From JBGSIZ01 sp041742255 (GTDB lineage: Bacteria > Pseudomonadota > Alphaproteobacteria > Rhodobacterales > Rhodobacteraceae), in assembly GCA_041742255.1 (NCBI GenBank), contig JBGSIZ010000284.1:1-6646 (forward strand): DNA of 6,646 bases, given 5' to 3'. The notes beneath the pieces are model-generated. The model was not told the origin of the DNA. It saw nothing but the letters and a program-made list of their open reading frames with translations, and searched no databases. The translations under genes and the position numbers were made by a program. Below, one piece after another: positions 1 to 6,646 of the stretch; the stretch's first letter is position 1; every line of letters starts with the position of its first letter.

Positions 1-81
1 GGCAATGCCACCACGGGCGCACTCATCGGCGGGGCCGCAGGCGTCCTGTGTGACGACGCAAACGTCGCCGGCTGCCGGTAA
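1..81 (+). CDS. C-terminal end of a small glycine-zipper-like protein (5' truncated)
   Basis: Frame 1 reads without a stop from the window edge to TAA at 79-81, giving 26 residues: a Gly/Ala-rich stretch (GNATTGALIGGAAG) and a tail with two cysteines (VLCDDANVAGCR). The alternating small residues resemble the glycine-zipper segment of small envelope proteins or lipoproteins of the YMGG/17-kDa antigen type, but the N-terminus, where a lipobox would show, is outside the window. It is on the same strand as pccA and ends 93 bases before it, with two hairpins between. Small envelope proteins of this kind near pcc genes in Rhodobacterales would fit, but that is recollection and not seen here. No function can be assigned. 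The frame and stop are secure; the family is a guess from composition. Confidence 0.6.
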   Translation, partial: GNATTGALIGGAAGVLCDDANVAGCR

Positions 82-88
82 CACCTTC

Positions 89-102
89 CGCCCTTCGGGG
101 CG
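89..102 (+). terminator. Short UUCG-tetraloop hairpin after the upstream gene
   Basis: A perfect 5-bp stem CGCCC (89-93) / GGGCG (98-102) closes the loop TTCG, forming the extra-stable C(UUCG)G tetraloop. It starts 7 bases after the upstream stop codon. No T-run follows (TCAAAT), so it is more likely an mRNA 3'-end stabiliser or a weak terminator element upstream of the stronger hairpin at 118-149. Its 3' arm CGGGGC (96-101) could also pair with GCCCCG (137-142) of the next hairpin. Confidence 0.4.
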
Positions 103-117
103 TCAAATCGACCTGAA

Positions 118-153
118 CCGTCGCCGGGGCCGCGTAGCCCCGGCGGCGGTTTT
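118..153 (+). terminator. Intrinsic (Rho-independent) terminator between upstream gene and pccA
   Basis: A 13-bp stem joins 118-130 (CCGTCGCCGGGGC) to 137-149 (GCCCCGGCGGCGG). All pairs are Watson-Crick except one wobble (T121 with G146), the loop is CGCGTA (131-136), and TTTT (150-153) follows directly. This is the classic stem plus T-tract layout, although the T-run is short. It presumably ends transcripts of the gene that finishes at 81. It is odd that it finishes only 21 bases before the pccA start codon and 6 bases before its Shine-Dalgarno, so it may also act as an attenuator for pccA. Confidence 0.75.
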
Positions 154-174
154 GCATTCAAGGGGCCCCATCTG

Positions 175-2175
<2,001 letters not shown>

Positions 2176-2209
2176 TCCGCCCTGCTGCCATGTCACCCCT
2201 GACCCGCGA

Positions 2210-2689
2210 TCAGTTGACGCGCCGGTCCCGGATTTCCTGCTGTCGGATCGGCATTTTGTCGATGGACCGGGACAATTCGCGCACGTCCCATGGCAAGGGT
2301 TTGCGCAAGGCCACGGTGCCATCTTTGCCGATCAGGGCCATCATGTATCCGCGTGGCCGCAGGGCCAACCGGGCCGCGGATTGTCCGGCGGGGTCGGTGT
2401 CTACGATGACCATGATGTCGCGCTCGGCCAGTTCATCCGGGCGTTGGGCCAACAGCGCCATTTGCTGCTGGAATTGCGGGTCGTTCGGGCTGTCGGCGAA
2501 CACGACCAACGGGCGCACCTGCCACACCAGATCCGTCAGGGTGATGTCGCCCGCGTCAAAAATGACCGTGCGATCCGCCGTCCAGCGGTCCAGTGGGGTT
2601 TCCGGGGCGGCCGCATCCTGCGCGCCCAGTGCGGTTGCGAACAAGGCCGCGATCCCAAACCCAAAGACGTTTTGCACAAGTTTTTTCAT
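2210..2689 (-). CDS. Secreted DUF4174 domain protein of unknown function
   Basis: The product is 159 residues. Residues 1-23 form a signal peptide (MKK, hydrophobic core to about A20, likely cleavage after ALGA), so the mature protein is expected in the periplasm. The rest matches my knowledge of DUF4174 (PF13778): a strand with RPLVVFADS (59-67), a Q-rich helix, an ERDIMVIVD strand (89-97), the strongly typical ALIGKDGTVALR (118-129), and the C-terminal IDKMPIRQQEIR (143-154). The family resembles a thioredoxin fold, but this protein has no cysteine at all, so CXXC redox chemistry is excluded; the biochemical role is unknown. I chose the ATG at 2689 because it begins the signal peptide; the frame stays open upstream to 3172, but that part lies antisense to the mutase gene and is not protein-like. 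It is convergent with pccA and divergent from the mutase gene, so it has its own transcript inside the propionyl-CoA locus. Confidence 0.88.
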   Translation of the reverse strand: MKKLVQNVFGFGIAALFATALGAQDAAAPETPLDRWTADRTVIFDAGDITLTDLVWQVRPLVVFADSPNDPQFQQQMALLAQRPDELAERDIMVIVDTDPAGQSAARLALRPRGYMMALIGKDGTVALRKPLPWDVRELSRSIDKMPIRQQEIRDRRVN

Positions 2690-2690
2690 A

Positions 2691-2695
2691 CCCTT
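2691..2695 (-). promoter_or_regulatory. Oddly placed Shine-Dalgarno-like AAGGG before the DUF4174 gene
   Basis: Read on the - strand, AAGGG (2695-2691) is one base from the ATG at 2689, too close for normal initiation. A second purine stretch, GGGGGA (2710-2705), is 15 bases away, too far. The GTG at 2677, 13 bases after AAGGG, would delete the two lysines of the signal peptide, so the ATG remains the better start. The ribosome-binding arrangement is therefore atypical or the mRNA may be leaderless. Confidence 0.4.
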
Positions 2696-2811
2696 GCATA
2701 TAGTTCCCCCATCTTGGTTTGCTAAGACATTGATGGCCCCGAACACGATTAATTTCGCGACATATTGTGCCGAGCGGTGCCCAACCGCCCCGATACTGCC
2801 GAAACCCCAGC

Positions 2812-2816
2812 AGGAG
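2812..2816 (+). promoter_or_regulatory. Shine-Dalgarno deciding the mutase start
   Basis: AGGAG (2812-2816) lies 8 bases before the ATG at 2825, an ideal spacing. The frame is open further upstream to a TTG at 2765, but that has no ribosome-binding site and the added 20 residues do not look like the family. The 2825 start gives an N-terminus (MTGTKIWTDLARAEL) typical of methylmalonyl-CoA mutases. Confidence 0.85.
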
Positions 2817-2824
2817 ATGACGCC

Positions 2825-4951
2825 ATGACAGGCACGAAAATCTGGACCGATCTGGCGCGCGCCGAACTCAAGGGGAAGGACCCTGAGGCCTTGGGGTGGG
2901 ACACTCTTGAAGGGATCCGGATCAAACCGCTTTATACCGAGGATGACATTGCGGACCTGCCCCATTTGGGGTCGGTGCCCGGTGCCGCCCCCTACACGCG
3001 CGGGGTCAAGGCAACGATGTATGCGGGCCGTCCGTGGACCATCCGCCAATACGCCGGGTTCTCTACCGCCGAGGCGTCCAATGCGTTCTATCGCAAGGCG
3101 CTGGCTGCGGGCCAACAGGGGGTTTCGGTGGCGTTCGATCTGGCCACTCACCGGGGCTATGACAGCGACCATCCGAGGGTTGAGGGCGACGTGGGCAAGG
3201 CAGGCGTGGCCATCGATTCAGTCGAGGACATGAAAATCCTGTTCGACGGTATCCCGCTGAACAAGGTCAGCGTGTCGATGACCATGAACGGGGCGGTCAT
3301 TCCGATCCTTGCGTCGTTCATCGTCGCGGGCGAGGAACAGGGGCACAGCCGCGCGGTATTGTCTGGGACCATCCAGAATGACATCCTCAAGGAATTCATG
3401 GTGCGCAACACCTATGTCTATCCGCCCGAACCCTCGATGCGGATCGTGGCCGACATTATCGAATACACCGCCGCCGAAATGCCGAAATTCAATTCGATCA
3501 GCATCAGCGGCTACCACATGCAAGAGGCCGGCGCGAACCTTGTGCAGGAACTGGGGTTCACATTGGCCGATGGGCGCGAATATGTCCGCACCGCGATAGC
3601 GCGGGGCATGGATGTGGATGCCTTTGCGGGCCGGTTGTCGTTCTTTTTCGCGATTGGCATGAATTTTTTCATGGAGGCCGCCAAACTGCGCGCCGCCCGG
3701 TTGCTGTGGTCCCGGATCATGGCCGAATTCGCGCCCAAATTGCCCGGATCATCCATGCTGCGCACCCACTGCCAGACCAGCGGTGTGTCGTTGCAGGAAC
3801 AGGACCCCTATAACAACGTCGTGCGCACGGCGTATGAGGCGATGGCCGCAGCCCTTGGCGGCACCCAGTCGCTGCACACCAATGCGCTGGACGAGGCGAT
3901 TGCCCTGCCCACCGAATTTGCCGCCCGGATCGCCCGCAACACCCAATTGATCCTGCAAGAAGAAACCGGGATCACCCATGTCGTCGATCCGCTGGCGGGA
4001 TCATATTACGTCGAAAGCCTGACCCACGAACTGGCCGAAAAGGCCTGGACCCTGATCGAAGAAATCGAGGCGATGGGCGGCATGACCAAGGCCGTGGCCA
4101 CCGGCATGCCCAAACTGCGGATCGAGGAATCCGCGGCCCGCCGTCAGGCGATGATTGACCGGGGGCAAGAGGTGATCGTGGGGGTCAACAAATACCGCCT
4201 GACCACCGAGGACCCCATCGATATTCTGGATATCGACAACGCCGCCGTGCGGGCCAACCAGATTGCCCGTCTGCAACAGGTGCGCGGCACCCGCGACAGT
4301 GCCGCCTGTGACGCGGCCTTGGCCGAGGTCACCCGGCGCGCCCGCGACGGTGGTAATCTGCTGGAGGCGTCAATCGACGCCGCCCGTCACCGGGCAACCG
4401 TGGGGGAAATCAGCATGGCGATGGAGACCGTGTTCGGTCGCCACCGCGCAGAGGTCAAGACGCTCGCGGGGGTGTATGGTGCTGCCTATGACGGCGACGA
4501 AGGGTTCGCAGCCATCCAGAAATCGGTCGAGGATTTTGCCGAGGCCGAGGGCCGCCGCCCGCGCATGCTCGTCGTCAAGATGGGGCAGGACGGCCACGAC
4601 CGGGGGGCCAAGGTGATTGCCACCGCGTTCGCCGATATCGGGTTCGATGTGGACGTCGGCCCCTTGTTCCAGACCCCCGAGGAGGCCGCACAAGACGCCA
4701 TCGACAACGATGTCCATGTGATCGGCATTTCGTCACAGGCCGCCGGGCACAAGACATTGGCGCCCAAGTTGATCGAGGCGCTGCGGGCGGCGGGGGCGGA
4801 CGATATTCTGGTGATCTGCGGCGGGGTCATTCCGCAGCAGGATTACCAGTTCCTGTATGACCACGGGGTCAAGGCGATCTTTGGCCCCGGCACCAATATC
4901 CCCAGCGCCGCCGAAGATATTCTGCGCCTGATCCGGGCCGCGCGGGGATAA
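2825..4951 (+). CDS. Adenosylcobalamin-dependent methylmalonyl-CoA mutase, single-chain type
   Basis: This 708-residue cytosolic enzyme rearranges (R)-methylmalonyl-CoA to succinyl-CoA, the last step of propionyl-CoA assimilation. The N-terminal linker (about 1-30) leads into the substrate-binding TIM barrel: RGVKATMYAGRPWTIRQYAG with Y76, SVAFDLATHRGYDSDHP, SVSMTMNGAVIP, GTIQNDILKEFMVRNTY with R194, and SGYHMQEAGA with Y230 and H231. These match Y89, R207, Y243 and H244 of the Propionibacterium enzyme with a constant offset of 13. The B12-binding Rossmann domain (about 570-708) has DGHDRG (589-594; H591 is the lower cobalt ligand) and CGGVIP (665-670). The S-x-L motif reads SSQ (636-638), with Gln for Leu. 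Full length and an intact N-terminus favour this over the shorter ethylmalonyl-CoA mutase. Names in use for such genes include scpA, mcm and bhbA, so no symbol is forced. It has its own promoter region and Shine-Dalgarno, and converges on nhaA with a 19-base gap. Confidence 0.95.
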   Translation: MTGTKIWTDLARAELKGKDPEALGWDTLEGIRIKPLYTEDDIADLPHLGSVPGAAPYTRGVKATMYAGRPWTIRQYAGFSTAEASNAFYRKALAAGQQGVSVAFDLATHRGYDSDHPRVEGDVGKAGVAIDSVEDMKILFDGIPLNKVSVSMTMNGAVIPILASFIVAGEEQGHSRAVLSGTIQNDILKEFMVRNTYVYPPEPSMRIVADIIEYTAAEMPKFNSISISGYHMQEAGANLVQELGFTLADGREYVRTAIARGMDVDAFAGRLSFFFAIGMNFFMEAAKLRAARLLWSRIMAEFAPKLPGSSMLRTHCQTSGVSLQEQDPYNNVVRTAYEAMAAALGGTQSLHTNALDEAIALPTEFAARIARNTQLILQEETGITHVVDPLAGSYYVESLTHELAEKAWTLIEEIEAMGGMTKAVATGMPKLRIEESAARRQAMIDRGQEVIVGVNKYRLTTEDPIDILDIDNAAVRANQIARLQQVRGTRDSAACDAALAEVTRRARDGGNLLEASIDAARHRATVGEISMAMETVFGRHRAEVKTLAGVYGAAYDGDEGFAAIQKSVEDFAEAEGRRPRMLVVKMGQDGHDRGAKVIATAFADIGFDVDVGPLFQTPEEAAQDAIDNDVHVIGISSQAAGHKTLAPKLIEALRAAGADDILVICGGVIPQQDYQFLYDHGVKAIFGPGTNIPSAAEDILRLIRAARG

Positions 4952-4961
4952 CCCCCGCGCG
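4939..4961. terminator. GC-rich hairpin across the mutase stop codon
   Basis: A perfect 9-bp stem CGCGCGGGG (4939-4947) / CCCCGCGCG (4953-4961) encloses the loop ATAAC (4948-4952), and the mutase TAA (4949-4951) lies in that loop. No T-run follows on either strand, so it is not a classic intrinsic terminator. It is the only hairpin in the short gap between the two convergent genes and may end or protect the mutase mRNA. Confidence 0.4.
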
Positions 4962-4970
4962 ACGGCATCC

Positions 4971-6164
4971 TTATTGGGCCGGCACTGCCTTGGCCTTGGT
5001 CGTTGCGGGTTGGCTTGCCATGATCAACACGACATAGCCCAACACACCCGACACGATCGACCCCGACAACACGCCCAGACGAACGGCGTTCATCAGTTCA
5101 GGGTCTGCAAAGCTCAGCGATCCGATGAACAGCGACATGGTGAACCCGATCCCGGCAAGACAGGCCACCCCGTAGATATGCGCCCAATTCGCCCCGCTTG
5201 GCAGTTTGGCGAACCCGAGTTTGACCATGGCATAGGTGATCCCGAACACGCCCACCTGTTTGCCCACGATCAGGCCAAGAGCGATACCCAGCGGCACCGG
5301 GGCCAACAAGTCTGTCAGCGACATTCCCGCCAACACCACGCCCGCATTGGCAAAGGCAAAGATCGGGATGATCAGGAAATTCACATAGGGCGTCAGCCCG
5401 TGTTCCAGCGAATGCAGCGGCGATTTGCCATATCGGTCCTTGAGCGGGATAAAGAACGCTGTGATCACCCCGGCCAGCGTGGCGTGAACCCCGCTTTTGA
5501 GGACCAGCACCCACAGGATGACGCCCAACAGCAACGCAGGCGCAATCCGGTGCGCCCCCGCCCGGTTCAACAGGAACAGCCCGGCCAGCGGCACCAGCGC
5601 ATAAACCAGATACATCGCCTTCAATTCGGCCGTATAAAACAGCGCGATGATGAGGATGGCGCCCATATCGTCCAGAATGGCGAGGGTCAGCAAGAACACC
5701 TTGAGCGAGACAGGCGCACGGGTGCCGACAAGCGCCAGAATACCCAAGGCGAACGCGATGTCTGTGGCCGCCGGAATGGCCCAGCCGTGGATCGTCGCGG
5801 GATCGCCCCAGTTGAAATAGGCATAGACCAGCGCGGGCACGATCATGCCCCCCACGGCCGCCATGCCCGGCAGGATCACGTCGCGCGGGTTCTTCAGCTT
5901 GCCCTCAAGCAGTTCCCGTTTCAGTTCCAGACCGATCAGGAAAAAGAACACCGCCATCAAACCGTCGTTGATCCACAGGATCAGCGGTTTTTCCACGCCG
6001 TTCCCGTCCAACGTGATCGCGAGGTAGGTGCCCAGAACCCCGTCATAATACGGGGCCAGCGCCGAATTGGCGACAATCAGGGCCGCAATCGCGGATAACA
6101 TCAAAAGAATTCCGCCAAAGGCGTCGTGGTTTACCAATCGGTTGAGCCGCGCAAGCACTGTCAT
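4971..6164 (-). CDS. nhaA: Na+/H+ antiporter NhaA
   Basis: The 397-residue inner-membrane protein should exchange cytoplasmic Na+ (or Li+) for two external protons, for sodium and alkaline-pH homeostasis. It has about twelve hydrophobic segments and a short polar C-terminal tail (TTKAKAVPAQ). Key residues follow E. coli NhaA with a constant offset of +2: E80 in LELKRELLEG, D135 in AATDIAFALGI, the ion-binding pair D165-D166 in AILDDMGAIL, H227 in KSGVHATLAG, E254 in SLEHGLTPYVNF, and K302 in GLIVGKQVGVFG. The E. coli protein is 388 residues, so this one is full length with nothing missing. Start: a TTG in frame at 6170 would add two residues, but AGGA (6174-6171) lies 6 bases before the ATG at 6164 and directly against the TTG, so I use the ATG. 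It is convergent with the mutase gene, divergent from the VOC gene, and probably monocistronic. Nothing links it functionally to propionate metabolism. Confidence 0.96.
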   Translation of the reverse strand: MTVLARLNRLVNHDAFGGILLMLSAIAALIVANSALAPYYDGVLGTYLAITLDGNGVEKPLILWINDGLMAVFFFLIGLELKRELLEGKLKNPRDVILPGMAAVGGMIVPALVYAYFNWGDPATIHGWAIPAATDIAFALGILALVGTRAPVSLKVFLLTLAILDDMGAILIIALFYTAELKAMYLVYALVPLAGLFLLNRAGAHRIAPALLLGVILWVLVLKSGVHATLAGVITAFFIPLKDRYGKSPLHSLEHGLTPYVNFLIIPIFAFANAGVVLAGMSLTDLLAPVPLGIALGLIVGKQVGVFGITYAMVKLGFAKLPSGANWAHIYGVACLAGIGFTMSLFIGSLSFADPELMNAVRLGVLSGSIVSGVLGYVVLIMASQPATTKAKAVPAQ

Positions 6165-6271
6165 GTTCAATCCTGAGTATAAGCGTTATGATTGGACACA
6201 TAAGAATTCGGTCCCTTGCATCAAGGCTGAAACCGACGAAACTGCGGCCAAGGTGGCAAAGGGGACGGCAG
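6165..6271. promoter_or_regulatory. Divergent promoter region between nhaA and the VOC gene
   Basis: These 107 bases must hold both promoters. Two -10-like hexamers lie almost back to back: TATGAT on + (6187-6192, with a poor -35-like TGTTCA at 6164-6169) and TATACT on - (6181-6176, with no good -35). The - strand hexamer would start transcription only about 5 bases before the nhaA ATG. Two small inverted repeats are present: TTATG (6186-6190) / CATAA (6199-6203) and CCTTG (6214-6218) / CAAGG (6222-6226). They could be operator half-sites or chance; no regulator gene is visible nearby. Confidence 0.35.
6171..6174 (-). promoter_or_regulatory. Shine-Dalgarno deciding the nhaA start
   Basis: On the - strand AGGA (6174-6171) is followed by TTGAAC and then ATG (6164-6162). 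The 6-base spacing suits the ATG; the alternative TTG start touches the AGGA and cannot be served by it. Confidence 0.7.
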
Positions 6272-6646
6272 ATGTGGCAATTGGATCACCTCGCGATTGG
6301 GGCGCGGACCCTTGCAGACGGTGTTGCATGGGCGCAGGCGCGGTTGGGGCAAGCATTGGTTCCCGGTGGACAGCACGCCCGGTTTGGCACTCACAACGCG
6401 CTGTTGGGGCTGTCGGGGGGCCTGTATCTGGAGGTGATCGCGCCCGACCCGTACGCCACACCGGACCGTGCGCGCTGGTTCGGTCTGGATGCGTTTGAGG
6501 GGCAACCTCGGTTGTGCAACTGGATTTGTCGGACGGATGACCTGCCGGGCGCGTTGGCTGTGTCGCCTCCCGCGGCAGGGCGGCCGGAACCCATGTCGCG
6601 CGGTGACCTGCACTGGACAATCGCGGTGCCTGCGGATGGCAGCCTG
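6272..6646 (+). CDS. VOC superfamily glyoxalase-like protein (3' truncated by window edge)
   Basis: An open frame runs from the ATG at 6272 for 125 codons to the window end without a stop; the C-terminus is missing. AAAGGGGA (6258-6265) lies 6 bases upstream, a good Shine-Dalgarno. The N-terminus LDHLAIGARTL (4-14, with H6), then PGGQHARFGTHNALLGL (31-47) and YLEVIAPDP (52-60) is the pattern I associate with Glyoxalase_3-like domains (PF13468). A second half begins at DLHWTIAVP (112-120, H114), where another beta-alpha-beta repeat is expected. H6, E54 and H114 are plausible metal ligands. Related proteins are mostly annotated only as VOC or glyoxalase-like; substrate and pathway are unknown. 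It is divergent from nhaA. It does not resemble methylmalonyl-CoA epimerase, a more distant VOC member. Confidence 0.82.
   Translation, partial: MWQLDHLAIGARTLADGVAWAQARLGQALVPGGQHARFGTHNALLGLSGGLYLEVIAPDPYATPDRARWFGLDAFEGQPRLCNWICRTDDLPGALAVSPPAAGRPEPMSRGDLHWTIAVPADGSL

Larger units (their letters stand above)
2690..2824. promoter_or_regulatory. Divergent promoter region between the DUF4174 gene and the mutase gene
   Basis: These 135 bases separate two divergent starts and are less GC-rich than the flanking genes at 2690-2770, so both promoters should lie here. For the - strand a candidate is TTAGCA (2725-2720), a 17-base spacer, then TATATG (2702-2697), each 4 of 6 to the sigma-70 consensus; it would start transcription almost at the DUF4174 ATG. 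For the + strand there is an AT-rich patch at 2747-2768 with TATTGT (2763-2768), but no convincing -35. TTTGCTAA (2718-2725) is one base from the half-site TTTGCAAA reported for the propionate regulator PccR of Rhodobacter. Specific sites remain unproven. Confidence 0.45.

Noticed and set aside
2690..3172. N-terminal extension of the DUF4174 frame by 161 codons
   Set aside because: It would run antisense through the mutase gene and bury the signal peptide inside the protein; the ATG at 2689 gives a proper secreted DUF4174 length.
4974..6098. 374-codon open frame on + opposite nhaA
   Set aside because: It is dominated by Gln, Arg, His and Asp, the mirror of membrane-protein codons, with no domain; NhaA on the other strand matches residue by residue.
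2691..6221. Shared 9-mer CCCTTGCAT in both divergent regions (2691-2699 and 6213-6221)
   Set aside because: One short match in different positions relative to the genes, partly overlapping a Shine-Dalgarno on the other strand in the first copy; chance is an adequate explanation.
6272..6646. The VOC gene as the missing methylmalonyl-CoA epimerase
   Set aside because: Its PGGxH...GTxNxLL...YLE pattern fits Glyoxalase_3-like proteins, not the epimerase N-terminal pattern with an AxYxxxLGA helix and ELLEP strand; it also lies beyond nhaA on its own transcript.

Overview
The window is GC-rich, densely coding DNA from an alphaproteobacterium, most likely of the Rhodobacterales (Roseobacter group or Paracoccaceae). 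That placement is an inference from protein style and gene order: a single-chain propionyl-CoA carboxylase alpha subunit, a DUF4174 secreted protein and a single-chain methylmalonyl-CoA mutase lie side by side. No mobile element, CRISPR array, tRNA or rRNA was seen. No gap between genes exceeds 135 bases.

Layout: (1) bases 1-81 hold the 3' end of a small glycine-zipper-like gene on the + strand. (2) Bases 82-174 hold two hairpins, the second a good intrinsic terminator that ends only 21 bases before the next start codon. (3) 175-2175 (+) is pccA, complete, with all biotin carboxylase landmarks and the biotinylated lysine. (4) 2210-2689 (-) is a Cys-free secreted DUF4174 protein, convergent with pccA. 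(5) 2690-2824 is a divergent promoter region. (6) 2825-4951 (+) is methylmalonyl-CoA mutase, complete. (7) 4952-4970 is a 19-base convergent gap with a GC-rich hairpin over the mutase stop codon. (8) 4971-6164 (-) is the Na+/H+ antiporter NhaA, complete. (9) 6165-6271 is a second divergent region with small dyads. (10) 6272 to the end (+) is the first 125 codons of a VOC/glyoxalase-like protein, cut by the window edge.

PccA (with PccB, not in the window) makes (S)-methylmalonyl-CoA from propionyl-CoA. After epimerisation, by an enzyme also outside the window, the B12-dependent mutase makes succinyl-CoA for the TCA cycle. This is the route for propionate, odd-chain fatty acids and branched amino acids. 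NhaA gives sodium and pH homeostasis, which would suit a marine or saline habitat. The DUF4174 gene sits on the opposite strand between the two pathway genes, so pccA and the mutase gene cannot form one simple operon.

I found no convincing undescribed system. The points most worth a second look are the terminator placed directly before pccA, the Leu-to-Gln change in the cobalamin SxL motif of the mutase, the DUF4174 gene inside the locus, and TTTGCAAA-like sites near the mutase promoter region.
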